Positions 1 through 11,023 of a DNA stretch of 64,000 bases are shown in pieces. Each line of letters begins with the position of its first letter. Position 1 is the first letter of the stretch. This DNA comes from Raphanus sativus (taxonomy: Eukaryota > Streptophyta > Magnoliopsida > Brassicales > Brassicaceae), in contig NC_079516.1 of the NCBI RefSeq assembly GCF_000801105.2, forward strand, positions 21,179,043 to 21,243,042. Direction: 5' to 3'. The notes under the pieces are model-generated. The model was given only the letters and a program-made list of their open reading frames with translations. It searched no databases and was not told the DNA's origin. Made by a program: the position numbers and the translations under genes.

Positions 1-724
1 ATTGGTTATTTAGATAATTTTAGGTTTCTATACATCAAAACAGAAGTCCAGATCTAAAAGAATCCAACTCAAAACCCATACACAATTTTATAATATTGAA
101 ACATACCTAATTTTATAACAAAAAGAAAACAATATCCGAAAGAAACAACTTGTACCTAAATGAATAACTAATTTTCATGCCTAACTGATTTTAATTGAAA
201 AACTCTTTCTATGTGTTTGGCTAAATTAATTGAAATAAAAAAGTTCTTTTATTTAGTAAATTATTATATGGAGTGAAAATTTAAGTGACGAAAAAGTAAC
301 ACATTTTTATTATCTTAATTTTAAGTTATTATTTTATTCACAAAACATGTCTTTGAATTATGTTTTGACTACATAATTTTCCATCAAATTGAAACTAAAA
401 TAAAAAAAAATTTAATAAAACAAACTAAACCGAACTTTTAACCATACATAAAATCTAATTATTTCTATTTTTGATTTTTTAATTGGCACAAGTTTATATT
501 GATTAATTAATAAATAAAAATCTGCACTATTGTTGTTATGTCAATATAATTAATTATGTGAATTATTGTTAAGATAATATATTTAATGAAATTGTTAAAC
601 TAAGTAAAATATGGAAATGCAATTAATGTAATATTGTTATCCATGTTTCCAAACAATTTTAATTTAGACTATTATTCATGCTTCCAAACAATCTCAATGT
701 GTACTTTAGTTTTAATAATATAGA
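1..724 (-). mobile_element. Helitron, 5' part (3' end outside window)
   Basis: On the minus strand the segment starts at 724 with TCTATATTATTAAAACT preceded by A, the same 5' signature as the complete Helitrons elsewhere in this window (27797, 35927, 38893, 59674). No GC hairpin plus CTAG is seen down to base 1, so the 3' end must lie outside or be lost. The interior is AT-rich with no coding capacity. The family call is by similarity to the other copies. Confidence 0.5.
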
Positions 725-926
725 TGTATATGTAGCAAACGTAGTGGATACAACAAATTTACAATTAATGCATACTGTAAACATAATATTCTAAAACTTA
801 GCCGAGTAAATGCTAAATGAGATAATAAGATAATTATATATTTAATTAAGTTTTGAGTGTTCTTCAATAAACGTAAACAATCTGTAAATTGATTGTTTCT
901 GCTCCTACTCAATCAAGATTTTAAAT

Positions 927-983
927 TGAGGAAGACAATTAAGTTGTGTTAAAAAAAAAAAAAATGAGGAAGACAATTAAGTT
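927..983 (+). repeat. Micro-retroposon scar: 19-bp direct repeats around GTGTT plus A14
   Basis: TGAGGAAGACAATTAAGTT occurs at 927-945 and again at 965-983. Between the copies lie only GTGTT and 14 A residues. Long target duplication plus A-tail is the signature of target-primed reverse transcription. The inserted body is almost absent. Confidence 0.75.
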
Positions 984-1050
984 CTGCGCCAAGATACTAG
1001 TCTGAACAAAAATGAAATTCTCGCTACAGTTGTATTGCAATAACTACATA

Positions 1051-1150
1051 ATTGTTGACTGGTAACTCGAATACGTTTTGTGCATTACACCGCCAACAGA
1101 ATTGTTGACTGGTGACTCAAATACGTTTTGTGCATTACACCGCCAACAAA
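1051..1150. promoter_or_regulatory. 50-bp tandem duplication carrying W-boxes upstream of the receptor kinase
   Basis: Two near-identical 50-bp units (1051-1100 and 1101-1150) each contain TTGACT (1055-1060 and 1105-1110), matching the WRKY-bound W-box core TTGAC[C/T]. A further TTGACC lies at 1309-1314. They sit 145-410 bp upstream of the receptor-kinase ATG. WRKY control is an inference from the motif. Confidence 0.5.
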
Positions 1151-1379
1151 CTAATACAGATTGATAGAACGGTACGTTTTGTTTAAGTTAACAAGTTCAA
1201 GAGAGTTTCATAAAAGTTTGATGTAGGCCACACCCACACAGTGATAGATTGTCATGTTCGTAGACTTTTGTGTTGATTGTTAGACATCATGTGGTTACGT
1301 ACGTTTCCTTGACCGATACTAGAAGACTCCAATACAAATGTGTTCCCACCAAACGCGTACAGCGTACTCCAACAAATCA

Positions 1380-1387
1380 CTATAAAT
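1380..1387 (+). promoter_or_regulatory. TATA box of the LRR receptor kinase
   Basis: CTATAAAT lies 72-79 bp upstream of the ATG at 1459, the usual spacing for a plant TATA box with a short 5' UTR. Confidence 0.5.
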
Positions 1388-1458
1388 TGTGCCGCTATGT
1401 AGATTCATTTTCAAATGCAACAGCCAACAGAGAGAAATAACTAAGAGAGATCATAACA

Positions 1459-4400
1459 ATGGGTTTGAGTGTTCATCAGCTTCTTCTTTTTCTAATTTTT
1501 TACGTTTCAACATTTTCCATTGTTGGCGCAGCTTCTTTGTCATTAAATACGGATAGAGAAGCTCTTCTCTCGTTCAGATCCCAAATTATCCACACCCCAC
1601 AATCACTTTCTTTCACTTGGGACCAAAACACATCTCCTTGTAACTGGACTGGCGTGACTTGCAACACACGAAACAGAAGAGTGGCTTCCATCAACCTCTC
1701 TGGTCGTGGTCTCACCGGTTCCATAAGCCCAAGTATTGGTAACCTCTCTTTTCTCAGATCTCTTCAACTTCAAAATAACCAACTTGGAGGTCTAGTTCCA
1801 AAAGAAATCACAAATCTTTTTCGTCTAAGGGTTCTTAATTTAAGCTCTAACAGCTTAGAAGGATCCTTACCTTCCAACCTAAGCAAGTTAACAGAGCTAC
1901 GAGTCCTTGATCTAACCTCAAACATGATCACGGGTCTCGTTCCAAACCAACTTGGTGATCTGAAGAACCTAACTATTTTAAACTTGGGAAAAAATCTGTT
2001 GCATGGACCCATTCCACCATCTCTTTCAAACATTTCATCTCTCACCATTTTAAGCCTAGGCACAAACTCTCTTAGTGGTCCAGTTCCTAACGAATTGGGT
2101 CGTCTTCAAAGCCTACAAGTCCTTGATCTCACCATAAACAACCTCTCTGGCACAATTCCTCCTTCTATTTACAACATGTCGTCTCTAGAATCGTTGGTTA
2201 TTGCTTCAAACAACTTTTGGGGTCAGTTTCCTAGCAACATAGGATACACACTTCCAAAACTCTTGGTTTTCAACGTGTGTTTCAACAAGTTCAGCGGAGA
2301 GATTCCATCTTCTTTGTACAACCTCACAAATATTAAGGTTATCCGCGCTGCACACAACCTCTTAGAAGGGACCATACCGTCAGGATTAGGCAATCTCCCA
2401 TTCCTAGAAATGTACAACATTGGATTCAATAAGTTAGTTTGGGGTAGAGATCAAGATCTTGATAGTTTCATCAAGTCTCTGAGTAATAGCTCCCAACTTC
2501 ACTTCCTTGCATTTGATGGAAACCTTTTGGAGGGTGTTATTCCGGTGTCTATTGGCAGTCTTTCCAAGAATCTCTCCAAACTTTTCATGGGAGGAAACCG
2601 CTTCACGGGTAATATTCCTGAGTCCATCGGAGATCTGACAGGACTGACTCTGTTCAACATCAGTGACAACTCAATCACTGGTGAAACCCCTCAAGAAATT
2701 GGGAAACTGAAAGGTTTGCAAGTGTTGGAACTCGCGAGAAACCAGCTTACTGGAAGGATACCAGATTCTTTTGGTGATCTTGGCGCGTTAAATGAGATCA
2801 ATCTGTCGCACAACAAACTAGAAGGTAGGATCCCACCATCATTTGGAAACTTCAAGAATATGTTGTCCATGGATCTATCCAGCAATATGCTAAATGGAAG
2901 CATACCAAATGGAGTTCTTAACCTACCTAGCTTGAGTGCCGTCTTGAATCTATCTAGCAACCTATTTTCTGGTCTAATCCCTCAAGATATAAGTGGCCTC
3001 GAAAGCCTTGTGAGTTTAGACCTCTCTAGTAACAACTTCTCAGGCCACATTCCTTCATCTATCAAAGATTGTCAAAGCTTGGAGAAGCTAAACATGGCTA
3101 GGAATAATCTAAACGGACCGATCCCGGATGCATTAGCAGAAGTAAAAGGTCTAGAGTTTCTTGATCTCTCTTCAAACCAGCTCTCCGGTGTTATTCCTCC
3201 AAAACTTCAAGATTTACAAGCAATGGAGTTCTTGAATATTTCATTCAACAATCTTGAAGGATGGGTCCCAAGCGGTGGGGTTTTCAAAGATCGTTCTAAA
3301 GCTTATATGGAGGGGAATCCAAAGCTATGCATTCACGCCCCTTGTCGAAGAAAAACTCGGACGCACAAAAAGGTTTTGAAAGCGAGCATTATTACATGTG
3401 TGGTAGGTCTGATTGCAATATGTGTAATAAGTTTCTTGATTTGGAAAAGAAAGGAGAAAAAGTCTGCCACATCTACCTCATCATCAAATTCACTCCGCAA
3501 GGACCGCAAGGAACCGTTTATGAATGTCTCATATGATGAGCTCAAGAGAGCTACTGATAATTTCAACCCTAGAAATCTTCTTGGTGTTGGAAGCTTTGGG
3601 TCTGTATTCAAAGGGGTGATACGAGGGGTTGATGTTGCGGTGAAAGTCATCGATCTCAAAGCAAACGGATACTACAAAGGCTTTATAGCAGAGTGTGAGG
3701 CTTTAAGGAATGTAAGGCACAGGAATCTTGTGAAACTAGTAACTTCTTGTTCAAGCATAGACTTCAAAAACAACGAGTTTCTGGCTTTGGTGTATGAGTT
3801 CTTAAGCAATGGAAGCTTAGAAGAATGGATCAAAGGTAAAAATAGAAAACCTGATGGGAGTGTTGGGTTAAGTCTTGAAGAAAGAGTGAACGTAGCCATT
3901 GACATTGCCTCTGCATTGGATTATTTGCACAATGATTGTGAAGTTCCTGTGGTTCATTGTGATCTGAAACCTAGCAATATTCTTCTAACCGAAGACATGG
4001 TTGCAAAGGTCGGCGATTTTGGGTTGGCTCGTGTGTTGTTTGACGCATCCGATGATCGTCATCACGCTTCTATAAGCTCCACGCATGTCTTGAAAGGCTC
4101 CATTGGTTATATTCCTCCTGGTTAGTAACTTATTTATATATCTTATAAGAAACCTACATATTCTAAACTCGTTATTACTCATTGTTTTCAATATTTTTTT
4201 TTATATATTTTATATTTTCAAGCTGATGTGGATGTGGTATTGTTTTTTTTTGTGTGGTATTGTTATATATGCAGAGTATGGGCTTGGAGAAAAGCCATCA
4301 CAAGCAGGAGATGTGTATAGCTTTGGAGTGATGTTGTTAGAGCTTATGAGTGGGAAAAGCCCAATGGACGAGAGCTTCGAAGGAGATCAAAATCTGATAT

Positions 4401-4633
4401 CATGGATAAGTTATAACTTTCAAAGCAATGCAATTATGGAAGTGATCGATCCCAAACTTATGGGACTCATCGATGTCTCTGGTGCACAACTTCATGCAAA
4501 ACTTGATTGCCTTAAGAAAACTATTGAGGTTGGCTTAGCTTGTACTGCGCATGCAGCTGGCGAGCGGATGAACATGAGAAACGTGCTACGTTTATTGAAA
4601 GAGGCCAAGGACATGCTTATCAAGGGAATATAA
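1459..4633 (+). CDS. LRR receptor-like kinase, subfamily XII (EFR/Xa21-like), 1006 aa
   Basis: Two exons, 1459-4120 and 4275-4633, separated by a 154-bp GT-AG intron inside the activation segment. The join restores the PPEYGLG motif and gives 3021 nt (1006 aa). In order: signal peptide (about 1-25), LRRNT region ending CNWTGVTC, about 21 extracellular LRRs (to about residue 610), one membrane helix (about 641-662) and a Ser/Thr kinase (about 700-1000). The kinase has GVGSFGSVFKG, VAVK, a catalytic loop reading HCDLKPSN, and DFG. HCD in place of HRD makes it a non-RD kinase, typical of pattern-recognition receptors such as EFR, FLS2 and rice Xa21. The intron position is also typical of that subfamily. 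It probably acts at the plasma membrane as an immune receptor; the ligand cannot be read from sequence. No lesion is seen. The ATG is the first in frame, 5' of the signal peptide. Confidence 0.95.
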
Positions 4634-5103
4634 GTTTTCTTTTGTTGGGAATATATGTTTATCTTATCTCTTTTGTTACAATTTTTGTTTAATAAGGTTT
4701 GTAATTCTCTTGCAAAAAAAAAGTTATTGCTTGTAATTTTGTAGAAGTAAGGAAGTTGAATAGCAGTAGTATTGTGGCAAAACTTCAAAAACTCGTTATC
4801 TTAACTAATGTCTATAAATCATATTGTGGCTTGATTTTAATGGCAGCGTATACAAGGGACATACATGCCAACTACATACGCAATTGCATATAAACAATCA
4901 ATTCAGCCAGTAAGAACATCTTGGGTTAAACCTAAGTCTTTTCAAAGGCTACATACTCAATTTAATATACATTTTCTAAATTTTTTTAAATACATAATTA
5001 CACTATATTACACCTATTCTTATTATATTAATAAATACAATTCTTTCAGTACTGATATCATAGAAGTTTTTATCATTGACAATAAAATGAATTTAAACAG
5101 ATT
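4634..5103. other. 3' flank of the receptor kinase, no gene
   Basis: Contains the likely 3' UTR (AATAAG-type signal near 4690) and AT-rich sequence. No supported gene. Confidence 0.5.
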
Positions 5104-5847
5104 TAGGGTATGACTGGTTTAAACAGAGCGGTTGCGGTTGCGGGTGCGGGAATTTGTGGATGCGGATGATTATGGTTTCAAGAGTTATGTAGTTTTTTGT
5201 ATGACTGACATAACGTTTAAAAATTGTTGTGTTTGCGGGATATTTGTGACTGGTTGATTATGAGATATTGTAGCGGTTAATAATAAATTATTAATATAAA
5301 CATATCATAACATTATAAAAGTATAAAAACATACAATTGTGATAAAATATAATAATAATCAATATAATATGATTAATAATAATATTTTGTTTATTTATTT
5401 AATTTTTAATTGTTTGAAAGTTATAATTTTAATATATTTTTTGAAGATTTATATTCAAATTTTTTTAAAATATTTTGTTTCGTTTGATATATGTTTATAT
5501 CTTTATGTATGTCTGTATATTAATTTTTTTTAAATCTAATGAATAGCTATAATTTAAAGTTTTATAAAAAATAATGATAATGTTTGTGAATTTAAATTAA
5601 TATATAAAATGTGTATATATTTTTATTTATAATATTTTCATTTTTAGTTTTTAATTCTTAATTTTAAAATATTTATAAATTTTTTTTATCTACTCTCAAT
5701 CGTCCGCAAACTTTAGCTGAAATCAATTTTTGATTTTAATAGGTTCAGAGCGGTTTGAAGCGATTTGTAATAGTTTATATGATTGTTTTGAAACGATTTC
5801 CACAGAAGCTGCATTTGCGGATGGCAGCGGTAAAGCAGTCATGCCTA
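5104..5847. mobile_element. Non-autonomous hAT-like element (MITE), ~744 bp
   Basis: Ends are TAGGGTATGACTGG on the left and, reading inward from the right, TAGGCATGACTGCTTT. GCGG-rich subterminal blocks lie at both ends (5128-5165 and 5745-5835) around an AT-rich core with no ORF. GC-rich subterminal repeats are shared with the hAT elements at 11097 and 37765. An 8-bp target duplication is not convincing (about 4 of 8 matches), so the insertion is probably old. Confidence 0.55.
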
Positions 5848-6035
5848 GTCAGTTAGTGGCTGACAAAACAGAACGGATTGAGTGAGAGTAGATTAAAAAA
5901 TTCATAAATATTTCAACTTGTAACCATTCCGGTTTTCTCAACTATACCAAATAGGTAACCGGTTAAACCGTCCAAAAAGATAAGACGGGATATTCCATTC
6001 ATCATCCATCTAACAATTCGCAAAAAGAAAAAAAG

Positions 6036-7031
6036 ATGAGGCTTCACTCTTCTTCTGCCTCTGCTCGCAGCTGCAACTTATTTTGTTCCTCCCACAAGGT
6101 TCTCTGTCTCTTTCGTCTACTGTCTTTATATTTGATATGAGTTGTTTCATAAACAGGACGCTGACATTACATTCATATATACTACTTTTCGACAGGCCAA
6201 CGCAAGAGAAAGCAGCAAATGGAAGTTTCAAGTTCCTATAAAACATAAAGATTCAGAGTTTCTGATCAAGAGGTTTGCTCCTCCGCTCACGGCGGTTCTT
6301 CTCGTTGTTTCACCATTCTGTAATCCTCCAGGTAACACAAAGAAGTTTAGAGCAGTCCTCTGCTTCTTCTGAAACTGAAGAAAGAAGTTTAGAGCAGTAG
6401 TCCTCTGCCTCTGTATTGGTGATTTCTTTGTTTGGTGATATGTAGAATCTATTGGCCAAACTTTGGATATACAAAGAGGAGCAACACTGTTTAATAGAGC
6501 TTGTATTGGCTGTCATGATACAGGTGGAAACATTATTCAACCAGTGAGTTTTAGACACTTAATGAAAAAAAAATCAATCATGAACCATTCTTTGTTCTCT
6601 TCTTAAGTTCATATCCTTTTCTCTTTCCAGGGCGCAACGCTTTTCCGAAGTGACCTCCAGAGGTAAGAAAACGAATGCTCTATCCTCCCAAGAGATGTCT
6701 TTTGTAATTCTATCAAATCTTTGTCTCTTATGGTTTGCTATGGTTTTGACCTTTCTAACAGAAATGGAGTTGATACTGAGGAAGAAATATACCGTGTTAC
6801 CTACTACGGAAAGGGAAGAATGCCGGTGAGATCTTCCTTTCAGTTAGCTAAATAAATCTGAAGAGAACTATTGTCTAATGATTTACTTAACAGGGATTTG
6901 GGGAGAAATGCACGCCCAGAGGACAGTGTACCTTTGGACCGCGGTTGCAGGACGATGAAATCAAGCTTCTGTCTGAGTTTGTAAAGCTCCAGGCTGACCA
7001 AGGTTGGCCAAACGTAGCTACTACCGATTAG
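6036..7031 (+). CDS. CYTC6A: Cytochrome c6A, thylakoid-lumen haem protein
   Basis: Six exons: 6036-6098, 6196-6331 (or from 6157), 6446-6543, 6631-6662, 6762-6825 and 6894-7031. All introns are GT-AG and phases agree. The upstream acceptor (6157) gives 189 aa; the downstream one (6196) gives 176 aa and is preferred because it is close to the length I recall for the Arabidopsis protein. The N terminus looks like a bipartite plastid/lumen transit peptide with a hydrophobic stretch ending PFCNPPES. The mature part begins RGATLF and has the haem motif CIGCH and axial Met in GKGRMPGFG. It also has the c6A-specific loop KCTPRGQCTFGP, whose two Cys form a disulfide absent from algal c6. The known family is a c-type cytochrome of the thylakoid lumen with low redox potential and unsettled function. 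No lesions are seen. Confidence 0.95.
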
Positions 7032-7322
7032 CTAGTTTTTTAACAAAGATTAGTAAAAGTTCAATACAGTAAGAACATGCAGCGTTGCATTATATGTTTT
7101 AATGTACCTTTAATGTCTAAGATTCAATCTATGTGTGTCAAATAATATAGTAATGTTTATGTAGTGAAACTGTGAGAGCCATCTGTTAACTCACTAAGCT
7201 TTATTTTCTTTAACATCTGGTTCACCTAACTGCAACAAAAAGCCAATCTCATCACCTAAGTCACTACTCTTTTAAGCAAAGACAGGTTCTTGGATTTTGA
7301 GATTCTTGGGTTCATTAGTATT

Positions 7323-7508
7323 TTAATGGAGTGAGGATCTGTTGTTGCTTGAACTTGGACTTGGACTAAACTGATGTTCTTCAATCACAGCCGCTGATTC
7401 CAACACGTCTTCTATTTGGAACTCCGGATGAATGTTAAAGTTATCTTTCTCTCTAAGAACTTGCTGTACATTCAAATTAATGTATTTACTGACTTGCAAC
7501 ATATCCAA
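7323..7508 (-). pseudogene. C-terminal exon scrap, possibly of an At5g45030-like trypsin-family gene
   Basis: An open stretch of about 60 codons ends in a Ser-rich tail (SPSPSSSNNRSS) before TAA. It reads like a coding C terminus (Glu/Val/Gln-rich segment EFQIEDVLES) but has no recognisable domain and no upstream exons. It lies exactly between the c6A gene and the GSH-hydroquinone reductase. In Arabidopsis, as I remember it, that slot holds a trypsin-family gene. Its identity is inferred from position and weak resemblance only. Confidence 0.35.
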
Positions 7509-7579
7509 GTATTATTGACTTTAAAACTAATCTCGAAACATACAATCAATTTGCAAAATTCAGATGTAACATGAGTTGC

Positions 7580-7603
7580 AACACACACACACACACACAC
7601 ACA
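7580..7603. repeat. (CA)n microsatellite
   Basis: About 12 uninterrupted CA units lie in the shared 3' flank between the c6A and reductase genes. Confidence 0.95.
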
Positions 7604-7710
7604 AGTATATTATTGACTTTAAAGTTGAAATACAAAGAGACATGTTTCTTTGAAAGCTTTTTTATTTCTAGGACAGGTGATAAACATTGACCTTTGATGT
7701 TTGGTCTTTT

Positions 7711-8943
7711 TCAGGAGGAGAATCTGTCGCGGTCATGAGGCGAAGAGTAATCGATGTTTGGTCCATGAGGGATGATCCCAAACGGGTTTAACGTAGGGTG
7801 GCTTCCGTAGTAATGTTGCTTGATGTGATCCATTTTCACAGTGCTGCTCATTCCATTGATTTGGTATACATCTTTTATGTAGTTGAAGATATTCGGATAC
7901 TCTCTTAAGAGTCTCTTATTACATTTGAAGTGAACCGCGTAAACCTCATCAAATCTTATAAGGGTGACGAATAACCGAACATCTGCTTCGGTAAAAGTGT
8001 TTCCACAGATGTATCGTTGTTTTTCGAGTATTGTCTCACATCTCTCTACTGCTTCAAACACTTGGTTCACTGCCTGCATTAGAAAAAAAAGAAGATTCTG
8101 TTGTTTTTTTCTTGTTTCTACTTAAAAATAAAACATTAAGGATCTTCTTGTACCTCATTGTAAGGTTCTTGTTTCCTAGCAAACCCACACCTATAAACAC
8201 CATTGTTTATTCCATTGAAAACCCATTCATTAGTCTCGTCGATTGCTTCTCTAAGATGAGAAGGATAAAGGTCCAGCGACGGGTTTTTCGCAACGCCGTT
8301 GAATTCAGTGTTGAGCATCCTGATTATCTCTGAGCTCTCATTGTTAACCACAGTCTTAAGCTTCTTATCCCACAGAATCTGAAACAATAAAAAGAGACTT
8401 TTAACATTTTCATGAAACATAACAACAAAAGATCATAAAAAAAAACTTACAGGAACAGTGTACTTTCCCACATAGTTGGGACTAGCAATCTCATAGAGGT
8501 CTCTCACAGTCTTGGCACCATTAAGATAATCAGGCCCAGCTCCAGGGAGCTCAGTGTCTGAATCAGGGAAAACCCATCCTCTATGGTCATCAGTTTCTTT
8601 AGTTCTTCCCCAAATTGTGTGACACGACTTAACAAAAAAAAGAAAAAAAAAAGACAATGCTTTTAGCCTTAAGATAAACTATTCAATAAAGAAACAAAGG
8701 GGGTATGATGATGATGATTAGTACACTGACCGAGAAGGTGATAGCTTGGTCAAGACCTTTGAGCATCAAGAAAGAGAGACATCTACAAGCCCATGGACAA
8801 GCGTAGGAAATGTAAAGATGGTATCTTCCGGATTCGGGTGGGAACAGAGAAGCAGGATCTTGTGAGACAAAGCTACGGAATGTTGATGCTGTTCTTACAA
8901 AAGCTCCAGATTCTGATGTCTCATCAACCCCAGACCTAGCCAT
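7711..8943 (-). CDS. Glutathionyl-hydroquinone reductase (xi-class GST), 325 aa
   Basis: Four exons on the minus strand: 8943-8731, 8627-8451, 8378-8154 and 8073-7711, each a multiple of three (978 nt, 325 aa), all GT-AG. The thioredoxin-like N domain holds the catalytic motif CPWA (in YACPWACR). It is followed by a typical ECM4/xi-GST core with [12 protein letters not shown] and the helical C domain with [19 protein letters not shown]. These enzymes use glutathione to reduce S-glutathionyl-hydroquinones and are cytosolic or plastidial; no obvious transit peptide is visible here. Best recalled relative is At5g45020, whose neighbour there is also c6A, supporting orthology. Start: first ATG, with a short 5' UTR before an intron-like region at about 8950-9050. 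Confidence 0.93.
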
Positions 8944-9371
8944 GACTATCTATCTATATGCTCACACAATCAAAAGATGATTCCTTTTTTCAAAATTTTC
9001 AAGAAAAATCACATGATCAAATCTCACAATCAAAAGATAGATTATTTGCTAACCTGATGATGGTGGTGTGTGTTTGAAGACAAGATCTACCAAAGATAGA
9101 CAGTGAATGTTGCTGTTGTTGAACGATGACTTTTTTTTGTGGCGATAAGGTTAGAAAAGGATGTTTGTGTGTGTTTTTATAGTGGAGGAGAAGGAAGGAG
9201 ATAAAGACTTTGCCTTTTGTCAGTCACTCGTCATTGCTTTTGTCACGCCCCCCACCCCAAGAGTTGTTGACTCGGCTGCTTTTGTCACGAGTACAGTGTC
9301 AACTCAATTCTGGAAAAAAAGGCTGACGACTTTTTTGAACGGTTTATGCGTCATGGACGAACCGGGTATTT

Positions 9372-9963
9372 TGTAACGGTTTGAACCCGGCTCTAAACCA
9401 TAAAAATGATTATCCAAAACAGAATCAAAGATGAAGAAGATCTGAAAAGAAAAGATGAGCAAGATCATAAAAATGATTATCCAAACAACTACTCTATTGT
9501 CCACTTCTCTTGGTTGGTCAGATGAGAATCATTGAGAAAAGGACTCATGAATTCATAAGAAAACCAACACTGTATACTGTGTTTACCATAGTTCCACAAT
9601 GTCTTATAATCATTAAAGACCCCGACCCGCCCACGGCTAATGGGCCACCCACGCCCGCTCACTCGGCCCGTAGATCTCATCCTATCTGACGGTCAGTCCA
9701 TTAGTTTTTTCAAAGGCTCGAAATCATTGTTTACTGACCATGTAATTACCACCCGACCTTTCCCCGTGTTTTGGCCTCACTCGCACGGTATCACAAATCA
9801 CTTCTCGATAGGTCACCCATCTTTTCACTACTCCAGTTCAAACATGTTTAACTCTAGAGTTTTAAACAGATGTGTGACGGAAAAAATAAGTCGACTTTGG
9901 TGACATAGGTAGTCAAATCAATTCTCTTAAATCTTTTCACATATCACAACTCGGGATGTTACA
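9372..9963 (-). mobile_element. Possible solo LTR
   Basis: Reading on minus, the segment starts TGTAACATCCCGAG, a common plant Ty3/gypsy LTR start, and could end at 9372 with GTTACA, giving TG...CA ends about 590 bp apart. Flanking pentamers (TATTT and TTATT) do not match, so the boundary is uncertain. It contains a 20-bp direct repeat (9399-9418 and 9466-9485). No coding capacity. Confidence 0.3.
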
Positions 9964-10234
9964 TTATTCGTCACATACTGTTTCAGTGACCAGTTGCTGG
10001 ACAAGTGTTACAGGTCTCTGAGATTCTCTTTTCGAGAATGTCATTCCAACTTCTTACTTGTTTTGAAGCAAAGAGAGAGATTTTTTTTTAAATGAGCACT
10101 TGGAAAGGGTGCAGAGTTTTATATCTAATCGAATAATCTTGAGCTTTAGCATATGATCATGCACACACACACACATATAGTTTAAAAAAAAATCAAACAG
10201 AAGTATTTTTTTCATCAGATACATAGGCTTAAGT

Positions 10235-11023
10235 CTAATATGAAATCACATTGAATGCAAAGAAAACTTGACATGTTGGAGAAGGCTTTGAAGACATTGT
10301 AAGACGGTTCTTGTATAGATCAATCTCTTGATTAGTCATATGAGAATAATGTCTCACATTTAGAGCATGTGCAATGGTGAGTTCTTTTTTGCTCGATTTT
10401 CAATGTTCTTTTTTATTTTTTATTAGTTTTTTTTTCATTTAATTAAAAAAAAAAACCTAGCTAATCGTAGGCCGCCACGTGTTGTGAAGCCTGCGATACA
10501 GTAACAAAACTCAACTAGATCAATCTTAATCCTTAGTTTAGTATTTTTCGGCTTCGATCCGGCACAGAAACCAAAAGAGATAATATTTTAATATTTTTAT
10601 AAGGATTGGGCCTATGTACCCCGTGTTGCACATGCTCTTAGATAAAGTTTCTTGAGGACAGCTGAATTCTCATGAAAGTAATTTTCTAGTTTAACCCCGT
10701 TCTCCTCCCCCATAATCATTTCTTTAAACTCAACACATTCAAGAGTCGATGATACCTGCACATAGGTAAGTAAGATTGATATCCCTTCTCTCCCCTGAAA
10801 CAATAGAAAAGTCCTACAAAACAAAAACTCCCGACTTATTACCATACTTCCGCAATCAAATCATTGGTTCAAACAGATTATTACCAATATAAGGTTTTGC
10901 AGATTCGCAGCTCTCAAGATAAACTGGCAACAAGTGTAACGATGAGGTGGAGAAGGTAGCCTGCAAACGACATAGGTTATGGAACTCCGGAATCTTTTCC
11001 AGTTTGGAGTAACCATAAATGAT
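10235..11023 (-). pseudogene. FBD/LRR-type F-box gene relic, interrupted by a MITE
   Basis: Minus strand. One exon (11023-10885) encodes an LRR-like end of FBD proteins (SKLEKIPEF; LPVYLESC). A 2-bp loss just after ESC shifts the frame; the original frame continues NLQNLIL. The next exon (from 10755 or 10794 to 10641) carries the FBD core (LECVEFKE, ENSAVLKKLYL). Coding sequence is then broken by the MITE at 10363-10637. Removing the MITE and one TTA copy lets the frame run on for about 40 codons to a TAG at 10235-10237. The F-box and most LRRs are missing, and the hAT element begins just upstream. FBD genes are numerous near At5g44950-44980 as I recall, so the position fits. Non-functional. 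Confidence 0.75.
10363..10637. mobile_element. PIF/Harbinger-type MITE, 275 bp, TTA target duplication
   Basis: Terminal inverted repeats GAGCATGTGCAA at the left and, inverted, GAGCATGTGCAA at the right, flanked by TTA on both sides (10360-10362 and 10638-10640). No coding capacity. It sits inside the FBD exon, and the surrounding frame becomes continuous when it is removed. Confidence 0.85.

Noticed and set aside
1500..3905. Several minus-strand frames under the receptor kinase
   Set aside because: They are shadows of the LRR and kinase coding sequence with no domain features.
4103..4274. Upstream extension of the second kinase exon as a separate gene start
   Set aside because: The segment is the 154-bp intron; splicing 4120 to 4275 restores the conserved kinase sequence.
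5104..5847. An 8-bp target duplication for the left-hand MITE
   Set aside because: AACAGATT and GTCAGTTA agree at only four positions, so it is not claimed.
9640..9903. 87-codon plus-strand frame
   Set aside because: Lies inside the possible solo LTR and shows no recognisable protein.
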